A stretch of DNA of 64,000 nucleotides from Methanoculleus methanifontis (GCF_030464365.1 NZ_VCYI01000012.1:29326-93325); one strand, 5' to 3'. Positions 16,562 to 25,405 are shown, counted from the first letter of the stretch. The notes: generated from the letters alone by a model not told the origin. Program-made: numbers and translations.

Positions 16562-19054
16562 ATGAGACGACCTGTATTGTTCGGTTTGTGCATCGTCCTT
16601 CTCCTATCAATCTCTGCTGCAAGTGTAGCAGTCTCGATTGGAGGAGGGCCTGTCGAACTGAACCCTGATGAGACTGTGAACGTTACACCGCTGAACAGTA
16701 CCGAGACGTACGAGGTGCCGCAGACCAGCGTGCTTGGAGCACTTGACGTCGCCTCGATTCTTGGAGCATTCGATTACCTGGTTATAGAAGACCTGCCTCC
16801 TGAAGAGGGGAACCTCAGCATTGTATCGATCATGGATATTGAGAACGAGTTGGTGAACGAGACGCCGTACAACTGGACATACTGGGTGAACGGCGAGGAG
16901 GGCACGACAGGGGCCGCGGTGACGAACCTCTCCGATGGGGACAACCTGACCTACTCCTATGGCCCGCCGTCGCACACCCTGGAGAACGCCACGTATACCC
17001 TGACGGTGGACGTGACCGTTCTTGAGGCGGTTGTGACTCCTGAGCCGACGCCGCCGGTGAACGTGACACCTGAGCCGACGCCGGCCGCCGAAGCGAATGT
17101 CAGCATCGTTGAGCCCATGGAGGGCGCCAACGTTACTGCCGGAAACGTCACGGTGAGCGTTGACGTTATGAACTTCACGCTGGTGGAACCGACCGGGCAG
17201 GCGAACGCGCCGGGCGAAGGCCACCTGCACTACTACCTGGACGCCCCGGTGTCGATGAACGAGAGCGAACCCGCCATCCCGGAGACCGGCGAGTATGTCG
17301 TCTCCGTGAACACTTCCTATACCTGGGAGAATGTGACGGCGGGCGAGCACAACCTCTCGGTCCAGCTGGTCAACAACGACCACACGCCGATCATTCCGCT
17401 GGCCGCCGATACGGTCAACGTGACGGCCACTGAAGAAGAAGTGAACGTGACACCCGAGCCGACACCGCCGGTGAACGTGACACCTGAGCCGACACCGCCG
17501 GTGAACGTGACGCCTGAGCCGACACCGCCGGTCAACGTGACACCCGAGCCGACACCGCCGGTGAACGTGACACCCGAGCCGACACCGCCGGTGAACGTGA
17601 CACCCGAGCCGACACCGCCGGTGAACGTGACGCCCGAGCCGACGCCGCCGGTGAATGTGACGCCTGAGCCGACGCCGCCGGTGAACGTGACGCCTGAGCC
17701 GACGCCGCCGGTGAACGTGACGCCTGAGCCGACGCCGCCGGTGAACGTGACACCTGAGCCGACACCGCCGGTCAACGTGACGCCTGAGCCGACGCCGCCG
17801 CCCGAAGCGAACATCACCGAACTGATTATCACGGAACTTGCGGACGAGGAGAACCTGACGACGTTCGTTGAAGCGGTGAACAACTCCACTATCGGTGAGG
17901 AACTCGAAGAGAACGGGAGTTACGTGATATGCGCTCCGACCAACGAGGCGTTCGCCGGGCTGGGCAACCAGACGCTCTCGGTGATCATGGGCGACACGAT
18001 GCTCTTAAACGACATCCTCGGCTACCACGTTATCCAGGGTGATTACACGATCGAGGAGCTCGTGCAGCTCTGCGAGAACGCGACCGACGGGCAGATCTCC
18101 CTGCCGACCGTCGAAGGATCGGAGGTTAACGTTTCGCTCACCGACGACGGCCAGCTGACCATCAACAACTTCGTTGTTGTGACCCAGATCCAGATCACGA
18201 CCAACATCGTGGTCTACGTGATCGATGGTGTCCTGATCCCGCCGGACACCCCGATCCCGACACCGACCCCGCCGGTGACACCCGAGCCGACACCGCCGGT
18301 CAACGTGACACCCGAGCCGACGCCGCCGGTCAACGTGACACCCGAGCCGACGCCGCCGGTCAACGTGACACCCGAGCCGACACCACCGGTGAACGTGACA
18401 CCCGAGCCGACACCGCCGGTCAACGTGACGCCTGAGCCGACGCCGCCGGTCAACGTGACGCCTGAGCCGACGCCGCCGGTCAACGTGACGCCTGAGCCGA
18501 CCCCACCGGTGAATGTGACTCCTGAGCCGACACCGCCGACGCCGGAGGAGACCATGGATATCCAGCTCTATGAAGGCTGGAACTTCGTCTCTATCCCGAG
18601 GCCGCTCTCTGCGGGCAACGATACCGCAGCGTCGGTCTTTGCGGACGTCGACACCGACGGGCGGTCGTTCTACACCCACACCCCGGCGGGCGGCTTCGAG
18701 CCCCTGGGCGAGAACGAGACCCTGGTGGTCCTTGAAGGATACTGGGTCTACTCGACCGAGGAGACGACCGTGGAGCTGATGCTCAGCACTGACCCGGTGA
18801 GGGCACCCGCACTGAAGACGCTCAGTCCTGGCTGGAACGCCATCGGCTACTCCGACCTGACGGAGAGCAGTGCGGACGAAGCGCTCAGGTCGGTGGAAGA
18901 CATCTGGGTCTACGTCGTCGGTTACGATGCGGAGAGCCAGAGTTACCGGCAGGCGATCGTCAACAACCAGACGGATGATCAGGAACTCTTCCCGACCGAG
19001 GGTTACTGGCTGTTCGTGGGCGAAGATGGCAGACTGGCTGCCATCAGCGCCTAA
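16562..19054 (+). CDS. Large surface protein: DUF4430-like, FAS1 and PTPPVNVTPE repeats
   Basis: 830 residues from ATG 16562; the G-run GGGGGGAT lies just upstream, and starts further upstream would precede the signal peptide MRRPVLFGLCIVLLLSISAA. After it come a DUF4430-like module (YNWTYWVNGEEGTTGA), a beta-rich module (SIVEPMEGANVTAGNVTVSV), 12 exact decapeptide repeats of VNVTPEPTPP, a FAS1 domain (ICAPTNEAFAGL), 8 more repeats, and a C-terminal module with two YEGWNFVSIP/LSPGWNAIGY halves. The Pro/Thr repeats form extended, probably glycosylated stalks. Adjacent to another FAS1 protein. Confidence 0.85.
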   Translation: MRRPVLFGLCIVLLLSISAASVAVSIGGGPVELNPDETVNVTPLNSTETYEVPQTSVLGALDVASILGAFDYLVIEDLPPEEGNLSIVSIMDIENELVNETPYNWTYWVNGEEGTTGAAVTNLSDGDNLTYSYGPPSHTLENATYTLTVDVTVLEAVVTPEPTPPVNVTPEPTPAAEANVSIVEPMEGANVTAGNVTVSVDVMNFTLVEPTGQANAPGEGHLHYYLDAPVSMNESEPAIPETGEYVVSVNTSYTWENVTAGEHNLSVQLVNNDHTPIIPLAADTVNVTATEEEVNVTPEPTPPVNVTPEPTPPVNVTPEPTPPVNVTPEPTPPVNVTPEPTPPVNVTPEPTPPVNVTPEPTPPVNVTPEPTPPVNVTPEPTPPVNVTPEPTPPVNVTPEPTPPVNVTPEPTPPPEANITELIITELADEENLTTFVEAVNNSTIGEELEENGSYVICAPTNEAFAGLGNQTLSVIMGDTMLLNDILGYHVIQGDYTIEELVQLCENATDGQISLPTVEGSEVNVSLTDDGQLTINNFVVVTQIQITTNIVVYVIDGVLIPPDTPIPTPTPPVTPEPTPPVNVTPEPTPPVNVTPEPTPPVNVTPEPTPPVNVTPEPTPPVNVTPEPTPPVNVTPEPTPPVNVTPEPTPPVNVTPEPTPPTPEETMDIQLYEGWNFVSIPRPLSAGNDTAASVFADVDTDGRSFYTHTPAGGFEPLGENETLVVLEGYWVYSTEETTVELMLSTDPVRAPALKTLSPGWNAIGYSDLTESSADEALRSVEDIWVYVVGYDAESQSYRQAIVNNQTDDQELFPTEGYWLFVGEDGRLAAISA
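17441..17800 (+). repeat. 30-bp minisatellite, 12 units, encoding VNVTPEPTPP
   Basis: Twelve uninterrupted 30-bp units with the core GTGAACGTGACACCYGAGCC. The amino acids are invariant while synonymous sites (ACA/ACG, CCC/CCT, GTG/GTC) vary, indicating selection on the peptide and possible slippage-driven length variation. Confidence 0.95.
18299..18538 (+). repeat. 30-bp minisatellite, 8 units, second block
   Basis: Eight further units of the same 30-bp repeat between the FAS1 domain and the C-terminal module, with the same pattern of synonymous variation. Confidence 0.95.
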
Positions 19055-19070
19055 CCTTTTTTTTTTGCGG
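19052..19070 (+). terminator. Oligo-T terminator of the repeat-rich surface protein
   Basis: The stop codon TAA is followed by CC and ten T residues (19057-19066), then GCGG, a typical archaeal oligo-T terminator. The same CCTAACC-T10-GCGG layout recurs after the giant surface gene ending at 28239 on the other strand. Confidence 0.7.
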
Positions 19071-19153
19071 TTGTGCGTTCGGACAGGATCGGTATCCGGG
19101 AAAAAACCCGGTGAGAAGAGAAATGTTTTGGCCGAGGGAGTGGCGGCGGCCGC

Positions 19154-19429
19154 TCACGCCTGCGTTCCCGTATACTCCCGCATCAGGGCGTCGCCGTAGG
19201 CTTCCCTCTTCTTTGTCGGGATGAAGTTGAACTCCCCCGCTCTCTTGAGGAGTTCGGCGCGAATCGCGGCGTCGTCCGCGAGGTGCAGGTCCCGCACCCC
19301 GTCGATGATGAAGTCGAGCTGGTTGACACCGGTCTCCTTCCCGTCCACGAGGATCGTCCGGATCTTGATCGCGTCCGGCCGGACCCCGCCGCAGACGGTG
19401 CAGTAATCGCCTTCCTTCTCGTTCGTCAC
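19154..19429 (-). CDS. Small conserved methanogen protein with an N-terminal CxxC
   Basis: 91 residues from GTG 19429, with GGGAGTGAG upstream. It begins MTNEKEGDYCTVCGG, so one CxxC pair is present. The body IRTILVDGKETGVNQLDFII and AELLKRAGEFNFIPTKKREA resembles a small family conserved in Methanomicrobiales; its function is not known to me. It starts 4 nt after the cupin gene and is presumably co-transcribed with it. Confidence 0.65.
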   Translation of the reverse strand: MTNEKEGDYCTVCGGVRPDAIKIRTILVDGKETGVNQLDFIIDGVRDLHLADDAAIRAELLKRAGEFNFIPTKKREAYGDALMREYTGTQA

Positions 19430-19433
19430 GCTC

Positions 19434-19769
19434 TCACTCCCGTATCATCGTAAGCGACATCTTGAACCGGGTTATGGCCGAGAGAGCGTGGGGGACGTTC
19501 GCCGGGAAGACGATCGTCTCTCCTTCCTTCATCTGGTGCGTCTCCCCCGCAACCCAGACCTCGCACTCCCCGTCCAGGATCGTCACCACCGCATCGTAGG
19601 GTGCGGTGTGCTCCGAGAGCCCCTCATCCTCGTCGAACGAAAACAGGGTGATGCTCCCTACCGGCTTGTTGATGATCATCCTGCTTGCCACGGTTCCGTC
19701 CTGGTAGGCGACGAGATCCGCCAGCCGGAGAACCTTCCCCCGCAACTCTGTACGATTCTCTTTAGCCAT
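19434..19769 (-). CDS. Cupin-domain protein
   Basis: 111 residues with a single cupin barrel: SITLFSFDEDEGLSEHTAPY (motif 1, one histidine) and EGETIVFPANVPHAL (motif 2). The family uses a metal or binds small ligands; an enzymatic role is not evident. It lies in a minus-strand run of small redox-associated genes and is followed directly by the CxxC protein. Confidence 0.85.
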   Translation of the reverse strand: MAKENRTELRGKVLRLADLVAYQDGTVASRMIINKPVGSITLFSFDEDEGLSEHTAPYDAVVTILDGECEVWVAGETHQMKEGETIVFPANVPHALSAITRFKMSLTMIRE

Positions 19770-19819
19770 GGTATACCAACCTCTTCTTTACTCTGACATC
19801 CTTCGCTTATCTACTCTTC

Positions 19820-20593
19820 TCATCTCCCCCGGCCGTATACGAGCGCCCCGTCCACCAGGCAGGCCTCCGTGCACCGGCCGCAGAGGTAGCACTCCCCGGC
19901 TCCGGCGCCCGGTGTCGCCGCCCCGGTCGGGCACGCCCGCTCGCACTTCCGGCAGTCGATGCAGGCGTCCGTCCGCCGGAGCCGGTAGGCGGCCCTTGAC
20001 GCCGCGGGGGCGAGCAGTGCGCCGTAGGGGCAGACGTAGCGGCAGAACGGCCGGTAGACGACGGCGGAGAGGAGGACGATCCCGAGGAAGACGAAGAACG
20101 AGACACTCGCGACCGTGAGATTGAAGAAGGCCGGGAGGCCCAGGAGCGCAAGAAGGTTCACCGAGAGCCCGAACCCCGCCGCGAGGAAGACGACGAAGAC
20201 GCCCACCCGGACCGCCGTCGGGACACGGCTTTCGGCGCGGCCGTGCTTCTTCACCGGCACGAGATACATGAGTTCCTGGACGGCCCCCGCGGGGCAGACC
20301 TGCCCGCAGATGATCCGGCCGAATACGAGGGTGAGGGCGATAAAGGCGAGAAGCGCCACGATTGCCATCGGGAGCGGCGAGCCGAGCGCCGCCGCGTCCC
20401 GGAGGACGAGGAGCTGGAACTGGTAGGGGAAGACCGGCGCAAAGACCAGGAACCCGAAGAACACCGAGGCTGCGAGGAACGGCAGCGCACGGCGCCGGGT
20501 GAACCGGCCCGAGTACCAGAGCCATGCGAGGGCGGCAAACGCGATGATGCCGTAGATGAACCCTGCGGCCTTCGGGATCGACTCAACGACCAT
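19820..20593 (-). CDS. 4Fe-4S membrane protein, NapH/MauN-like
   Basis: 257 residues with five or six membrane helices. Two CxxxCP motifs sit at helix ends (GRIICGQVCPAG and PFCRYVCPYG), as in NapH/RdxA-type polyferredoxins. Two C-terminal ferredoxin clusters follow: CIDCRKCERACP and CYLCGRCTEACL. Family members pass electrons across or along the membrane to redox enzymes. The partner is unknown; the neighbours are cupins. Confidence 0.88.
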   Translation of the reverse strand: MVVESIPKAAGFIYGIIAFAALAWLWYSGRFTRRRALPFLAASVFFGFLVFAPVFPYQFQLLVLRDAAALGSPLPMAIVALLAFIALTLVFGRIICGQVCPAGAVQELMYLVPVKKHGRAESRVPTAVRVGVFVVFLAAGFGLSVNLLALLGLPAFFNLTVASVSFFVFLGIVLLSAVVYRPFCRYVCPYGALLAPAASRAAYRLRRTDACIDCRKCERACPTGAATPGAGAGECYLCGRCTEACLVDGALVYGRGR

Positions 20594-20599
20594 GTATCT

Positions 20600-20938
20600 T
20601 CACAGCAGCCGCGTCCCGGTCGTCGGGCGCGGGACCTTCACCACCAGCACCCGGAAAGTGCCGTCGCTCTCGTTCATCAAGCGGTGCGGTATCTTTGCCG
20701 GGCTGTCGACCAGGTGGTCCTTGCCGACCTCCGCACGCTCGTCGCCGATCTCGACGATTCCCGTCCCCTCGAGGACGTAGAAGAAGACGTCCACCGGGGT
20801 TATGTGCTTCTTTAACGACTCTCCCGGCGCAAGCGTGATCACGACCGCGTTCGCGTGCTCGGTGTCGTAGACCTTCCGGGCGTCGACGTTATGCGGATTC
20901 TTGCCGATCGGTTCCTGTGCTACATCAACAATCTTCAT
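20600..20938 (-). CDS. Cupin-domain protein
   Basis: 112 residues starting MKIVDVAQEPIGKNPHNVDA. ATG 20938 is preferred because GGAG lies 9 nt upstream; ATG 20947 directly abuts it. Cupin motifs: LAPGESLKKHITPVDVFFYV and KDHLVDSPAKIPHRLMNE, with conserved histidines. It starts 30 nt downstream of the DUF2115 gene and ends 6 nt before the polyferredoxin gene, so it belongs to the same transcript. Confidence 0.85.
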   Translation of the reverse strand: MKIVDVAQEPIGKNPHNVDARKVYDTEHANAVVITLAPGESLKKHITPVDVFFYVLEGTGIVEIGDERAEVGKDHLVDSPAKIPHRLMNESDGTFRVLVVKVPRPTTGTRLL

Positions 20939-20968
20939 ATCATCCATCTCCAGTCTGTTGTATCGCAT

Positions 20969-21739
20969 TCATCCCTTATAATTCGTCCAGTAGTTCGCGA
21001 GGCTCTCCCGCCGCCGCCGCTCATGGCGACGGGCCCGCATCTCCGGGAAGGTCGGCTCATCGCTCTGGACCGCCGGACAGTAGGGGCAGAGAGCATACGA
21101 TACGTCGTCGGCCTTGTCCCTGACCGGGCAGAGATAGGCCCCCTCCCACTCGTCGACGATCTGCCCTCCGGGAAACGGGGTGCCGACGGGATGTGCGGGT
21201 TCTTCCACAACAAACATGGTGAACGCGGAGAGGAGGTACTTCAGGTAGAGGAACTTCGGGTCCTTCTCCCGCGCCTTCTCGGTGCAGGCCTCCGCCACCA
21301 TGGCGCAGTAGGCGCCGAGTGCCGGGTCCGGTGGGTCGTCGGATCCGCCGCCGTTCCGGGAGAGGAGGACCAGCTGGTGGTGTGCCCCGAAGATCTCCTC
21401 TCTGACGCTCTCGAGGAGCCGGTCGCGATAGTCCTCCGGGAGGCCGGCAACCTTCCGCTCGAACCGGGCGTGCATCATCTCAAGGTCGTGCAGGTCGAAC
21501 GCCTTCATCTCGTCGGCGATGACGCAGAGGAGGTCCCTCTTCGTCGCTGCCTCCTGCATTCGCCGGCACGCTCTCCTGATCGCCGCCACCGATACCGACT
21601 GCCCGTCCCCGGCCTCGCCTTCATCATCAAAGGGGTCGATGATGAAGGAGCAGGCGTCGCGGGGGCCGGCCCCGGGCGTCTCGCGGCCTTCCCGGCCGAT
21701 GAGCCGCAGAATACGGTTCAGTATCGTCTCCAGCCGCAT
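20969..21739 (-). CDS. DUF2115 (UPF0305) family protein
   Basis: 256 residues from ATG 21739 (MRLETILNRILRLIGREGRE). It has the helical family core AFDLHDLEMMHARFERKVAG, LPEDYRDRLLE and a C-terminal cysteine-containing segment with CPVRDK and CPYCPAV. Function unknown; the family is found mostly in methanogens. It is divergent from the TrmB regulator, with 75 nt between the starts. Confidence 0.82.
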   Translation of the reverse strand: MRLETILNRILRLIGREGRETPGAGPRDACSFIIDPFDDEGEAGDGQSVSVAAIRRACRRMQEAATKRDLLCVIADEMKAFDLHDLEMMHARFERKVAGLPEDYRDRLLESVREEIFGAHHQLVLLSRNGGGSDDPPDPALGAYCAMVAEACTEKAREKDPKFLYLKYLLSAFTMFVVEEPAHPVGTPFPGGQIVDEWEGAYLCPVRDKADDVSYALCPYCPAVQSDEPTFPEMRARRHERRRRESLANYWTNYKG

Positions 21740-21792
21740 GGTCTCACCAGAGTTTACATAAGAAGATGCGATGCGGAGAGGTTTAATCTTGA

Positions 21793-21811
21793 TGTAACTT
21801 TCATAGTAACA
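21793..21811. promoter_or_regulatory. Imperfect palindrome upstream of the TrmB gene, candidate operator
   Basis: TGTAACTTTCATAGTAACA, a 19-nt sequence in which 14 of 18 non-central positions match its own reverse complement (TGT.AC.T...A.GT.ACA). It lies 3 nt before the regulator's ATG and inside the divergent promoter region, so autoregulation or control of the DUF2115 run is plausible (inference). Confidence 0.4.
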
Positions 21812-21814
21812 ACA

Positions 21815-22648
21815 ATGAACGGTCTTGTCAGGAACCTGACGGCCCTCGGATTGACGGAGTACGAAGCCCGGGTTTACGCGGCCCTCGTCGGGATCGGCGA
21901 GGGGAGCGCCCGCCAGGTCCACGAGGCGAGCGGAGTCCCCCGGCCGAGGGTCTACGACATCGCCGAAGGGCTTGCCGCACGGGGTTTCATCACCGTCCGG
22001 CGGGGGAACCCCTATCTCTACATCCCGGCCGAGCCCGCGGTCGTCATCCACCACCTGAAGAGCGCCGTGGACGCCGCGGCGACGGCGGCGGTGCAGGGTC
22101 TCGACGCCCTCTCGCTCGACGCCCGGGCGAAGAACTCGCCGATCTGGTATGTGCAGGGGGAGTGGAGCATCCGGCGCCACGCGGAGTCGCTTGCCGGCGG
22201 CGTCGCCCGCGACCTCGCCGTCGTCTGCCTGGACTACCGGGAGATCGGCGAGTTCGCCCGCCTGATTGCCGATACATCGAGGGAGCGTCCCGTGAGCGTC
22301 CTCCTCCCGAACGGGAAGCGCGGGATCAAGAAGCCGCTCGGGGACGCGTCCCTCTACGTCCCGAAGCCTTTCTGCACCTTCTTCCAGGAGAACATCTTCG
22401 AGAAGATCTACTGCGGCCCCATCCCGGTGGACGGGTCGGCGTTCCTGCTCGATTACATCTTCATCGCCGACGACCGCGTCTGCATGATCGTCTACCGCCA
22501 GGATGGGGTCCGGAACGCCGTCGTGATCACCCTGCCGTTCATCGCCTGCGTCCAGAGACAGTTCGTCAACCGGATGATCGCGAACGCCGACTGCATCGGC
22601 GGCCCCCTTCCGCGGCCCCCTGATCAGGCGGAGTCGAGCGGTATGTAG
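21815..22648 (+). CDS. TrmB-family transcriptional regulator
   Basis: 277 residues from ATG 21815. The N-terminal winged helix has the TrmB pattern LTALGLTEYEARVYAALVGI, ASGVPRPRVYDIAEGLAARG and FITVRRGNPYLYIPAEP. The larger C-terminal part (about residues 110-277) is an effector-binding domain. TrmB proteins usually sense sugars or other metabolites. Its 3' end overlaps the convergent siroheme reductase-like gene by 25 bp. It sits between the cupin/polyferredoxin run and the CooS pair and could control either. Confidence 0.88.
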   Translation: MNGLVRNLTALGLTEYEARVYAALVGIGEGSARQVHEASGVPRPRVYDIAEGLAARGFITVRRGNPYLYIPAEPAVVIHHLKSAVDAAATAAVQGLDALSLDARAKNSPIWYVQGEWSIRRHAESLAGGVARDLAVVCLDYREIGEFARLIADTSRERPVSVLLPNGKRGIKKPLGDASLYVPKPFCTFFQENIFEKIYCGPIPVDGSAFLLDYIFIADDRVCMIVYRQDGVRNAVVITLPFIACVQRQFVNRMIANADCIGGPLPRPPDQAESSGM

Positions 22649-23310
22649 GGGGCGAAGGTCAGGACGTCATTTTTGACGGCGTCAAACCCGACCCGCTCGA
22701 GGAACCGTGCGGTCCGCTCTCCCGGTTTGGCGTTGGCCCGGTAGTACTCAAGCAGACGGCGGACCAGGTCGAGGGCCTGATCTTTCGTGAGGTCTTTTGC
22801 GGCGACGTCGCCGATCCGGGGGCGGCCGCCGGAGTTACCGCCGAAGATGACCGTCCAGCCTTTCGCGTTCCCCATGAGCCCGATGTCGCGGAGGTAACTC
22901 TCGCCGCAGCACCGGGGGCATCCCGAGACGCCCATCTTGAGTTTTGCTGGCAGATCCATCTCCTGGTAGAGATCCTCGACCTCGAGCCCGAGGCCCAGGG
23001 AGTCCTGTTTGCCGTATTTGCAGGTCACCGTCCCGGGACATGCCTGGACGTAGTGGACGCAGGGCGCGGTCGCCTGCCCGACGGTCATCCCGAGTTCGTT
23101 CCAGATGCTCTCGACGTCCTCTTCTTTGATCCCGACGAGCACCATCCGCTGTCCCGACGTCATCTTGATGACGGGGATCTCGTAGCGCCTGACGACCTTG
23201 ACGATGCTCTCCAGGTGCTCCGGGCTGACGATCCCCGCGGGGGTTCTCGGCACGATCGCGTAGGACGTTTTATCTCTCTGGAGGATTGCTCCTCTGGGTC
23301 CGTTTTCCAT
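22624..23310 (-). CDS. Small siroheme nitrite/sulfite reductase-family protein
   Basis: 228 residues from ATG 23310 (GGAGAGGTGA upstream). It has a ferredoxin-like half (HLESIVKVVRRYEIPVIKMT, then SGQRMVLVG) and the siroheme-4Fe-4S ligand set C-x5-C ... C-x3-C: Cys91 and Cys97 in ACPGTVTC, Cys131 and Cys135 in GCPRCC. This is the compact, single-repeat class common in anaerobes; its substrates are mostly undefined. It lies 184 nt downstream of CooS on the same strand, so co-transcription is likely. Confidence 0.85.
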   Translation of the reverse strand: MENGPRGAILQRDKTSYAIVPRTPAGIVSPEHLESIVKVVRRYEIPVIKMTSGQRMVLVGIKEEDVESIWNELGMTVGQATAPCVHYVQACPGTVTCKYGKQDSLGLGLEVEDLYQEMDLPAKLKMGVSGCPRCCGESYLRDIGLMGNAKGWTVIFGGNSGGRPRIGDVAAKDLTKDQALDLVRRLLEYYRANAKPGERTARFLERVGFDAVKNDVLTFAPYIPLDSA

Positions 23311-23494
23311 GCTCGTTTTCACCTCTCCGGCAGTTTCGGATGCGCCGGATACAATCCAGCCATCGCCGTCGGGAGGGAAAAGCGTGGTGTCACTCCGCGG
23401 GGTACACCCGTTCAGGCACTCCCATACGGCCGATTGGGGGACCGCATCTCCCACCTGACCGGCCCGGCCCACGGTGCTGAGGGGTATGACCCCC

Positions 23495-25405
23495 TCATAA
23501 CCCCAGTTTCGCCCGCTTCCCCTCGATGTGCTCCAGGATCCCATCCGTTGCCGCTTTTGCGTCCGTCTCGACGTGGAGCACCCCGCCGGTGATGCCGGGC
23601 AGGTCCTCGGTCAGGAGTTTGACGAGGTCCGGCCCCCCGGTCACGGTCGGGATCGGGTTGACGTAGGTGTAGAGGCCGAGCGCGAGCGCGAAGAGGGCAT
23701 CGATCGTCGCTTTCTGCTCCATGTACTCCGGGGCGGCGACGGCGACCGGGAGGTCGGGGAGGGGAACGCCGCCGAGGGCCTCGGAGACCGCGAGAAGGAG
23801 GTCGGCGCACCTGCCGGTGTCGGTGCAGGTCCCGAACCCGAGCACCGGCGGTACGCCGAGCGCCGTGCAGAGCCCTTTCAGCCCCGGCCCGGCCTTCTCC
23901 TTCGCCTCCGGTGAGCAGAGCCCGGCGACCTGGAGGGCCGCGACCCCGCACCCCATCCCGAGCACCAAGACGTCGCGGGCGATCAGGTTCTCCGCGACCG
24001 CGACGGTGTGGACGTCCTGCCCGGTGTCGCGCAGCGTGGTGCAGGAGACGAGCCCCACGACGCCCCGGATGGTGCCGTCCTTGATGGCACCGAGCAGCGG
24101 GTCGAGGCTCCCGCCGAGCGCGTCGACGATGCTCTCCGTGGCGAACCCGACCACCGCCTCCCGCACGGGAAGACCCCGGATCGGTTCAATCGTGTCGTGC
24201 CGCTCCTTGAAGTTCTCGATCCCCATCTGCAGGAGGGTCGCCGCCTGCTCTTTTGCCTCCTCCGGGACGTAATCGAGCCGCTCCGTCCCGCCCTCGAAGA
24301 CCACGACCTCGCTCACGGGGATCAGTTTGAAGTGGTACTTCTCGGCGTAGAGGGGGTCGAGCGGGAGCGAACAGTTCATATCGGCGGCAAAGACGTCCAC
24401 CGCCCCGGTGGCAAGGACCGCCTCCTGCATGATCCAGTTGCCGGTGTAGCCGTAGAAGACGTCGTCCATCTCCCGGCGCTGGATCAGTTCCTGTCCGGTC
24501 TCGATGTTCGCGATGATCCGAAGGCCCTTCGCCCCCGCATCCTTCGCCTTCTGCTGCCACTCGCCGGTGCGGGCGAGGTCGATGAGGGCAAACCCGAGGA
24601 AGGGTTCGTGACCGTTCGGGAGGATGTTGACGTAGTCGGGGTCGAGCACCCCGAGGTCGACCCGCATCGGGTGCGGGCGGGGGATGCCGTAGAGGATGTC
24701 CTGGATGTACTCGAGGACGATCTGGCTCTGGTAGGCCATCGCGACACCGAGGCGCATCGCCCGCATGGCGTGGCTCGCGAACCAGCCGTCGACGTTCGTG
24801 AGCGTCGAGGCGGTATCGACGATCGCCTCCCCGTAGATCCCGCCCGGGAAGAGGTTGAGCCGCTTCCAGGTCTCTTTGCGCTCCTCCGGAGCGAGCCGCT
24901 CCACGATCCGGCTCGGCTCGTGGGTGAACCGGTGGAAGTCCTCCTCTACGAAGTCGCAGAGCCGGAGCGCGACCTCGGCGTCGCTCCCGCCGGTATCGAT
25001 CCCGAGCCGCCCGGCAAACGTCCTGAGTTTCTCCGGCTCCGCGATCGAGAACGGGGTCTTTCCCTCCGCGGTCGCCCGGAGGGTGCGGACGGCCTGCGCC
25101 GCGTGGAAGTGGTAGTTCGACGCACCCATGACGTTCCGGAGAAGCATCATCCGCATCGCCATGCCGTCGGCATTGATCCCGCAGACGCCCCGCCAGTTCC
25201 GGGAGGCGTCCGCCCGGCAGGGGCCGTTCGAACAGAAGTCGCACCGTGCTCCCGCCTGGCAGTAGGCGCACCGCTTGTCGGGATCTCTTCCGAGACCCTG
25301 CGCCTCGTAGCGGTCCCAGACGTTCGACATGCCGTCCGCTTTGAGCCGCTCGTAGACGGTTCTCACCGAGTCGTGGTAGGATATCCTGTCGCTCTCCATG
25401 GTCAT
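23495..25405 (-). CDS. cooS: Carbon monoxide dehydrogenase-like protein CooS, atypical C-cluster
   Basis: 636 residues. The B/D-cluster cysteines CAYCQAGARCDFCSNGPC (46-63) are intact. Expected C-cluster ligands are seen at His266 (NGHEP), Cys345, Cys455, Cys486 and Cys527, and the catalytic-type lysine at Lys565 (EQKA). However the conserved CC-TGNE segment is replaced by IE-TGQE (Ile301-Glu302), so one cluster cysteine is missing. CO oxidation is therefore doubtful. No nearby cooC or cooF. A TATA-like CTTTATG 25 nt before the ATG and no ribosome site suggest a leaderless mRNA. Confidence 0.9.
   Translation of the reverse strand: MTMESDRISYHDSVRTVYERLKADGMSNVWDRYEAQGLGRDPDKRCAYCQAGARCDFCSNGPCRADASRNWRGVCGINADGMAMRMMLLRNVMGASNYHFHAAQAVRTLRATAEGKTPFSIAEPEKLRTFAGRLGIDTGGSDAEVALRLCDFVEEDFHRFTHEPSRIVERLAPEERKETWKRLNLFPGGIYGEAIVDTASTLTNVDGWFASHAMRAMRLGVAMAYQSQIVLEYIQDILYGIPRPHPMRVDLGVLDPDYVNILPNGHEPFLGFALIDLARTGEWQQKAKDAGAKGLRIIANIETGQELIQRREMDDVFYGYTGNWIMQEAVLATGAVDVFAADMNCSLPLDPLYAEKYHFKLIPVSEVVVFEGGTERLDYVPEEAKEQAATLLQMGIENFKERHDTIEPIRGLPVREAVVGFATESIVDALGGSLDPLLGAIKDGTIRGVVGLVSCTTLRDTGQDVHTVAVAENLIARDVLVLGMGCGVAALQVAGLCSPEAKEKAGPGLKGLCTALGVPPVLGFGTCTDTGRCADLLLAVSEALGGVPLPDLPVAVAAPEYMEQKATIDALFALALGLYTYVNPIPTVTGGPDLVKLLTEDLPGITGGVLHVETDAKAATDGILEHIEGKRAKLGL

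Noticed and set aside
17441..18538. CRISPR-like array
   Set aside because: The 30-bp units are contiguous without spacers and stay in frame, encoding VNVTPEPTPP inside a surface protein.
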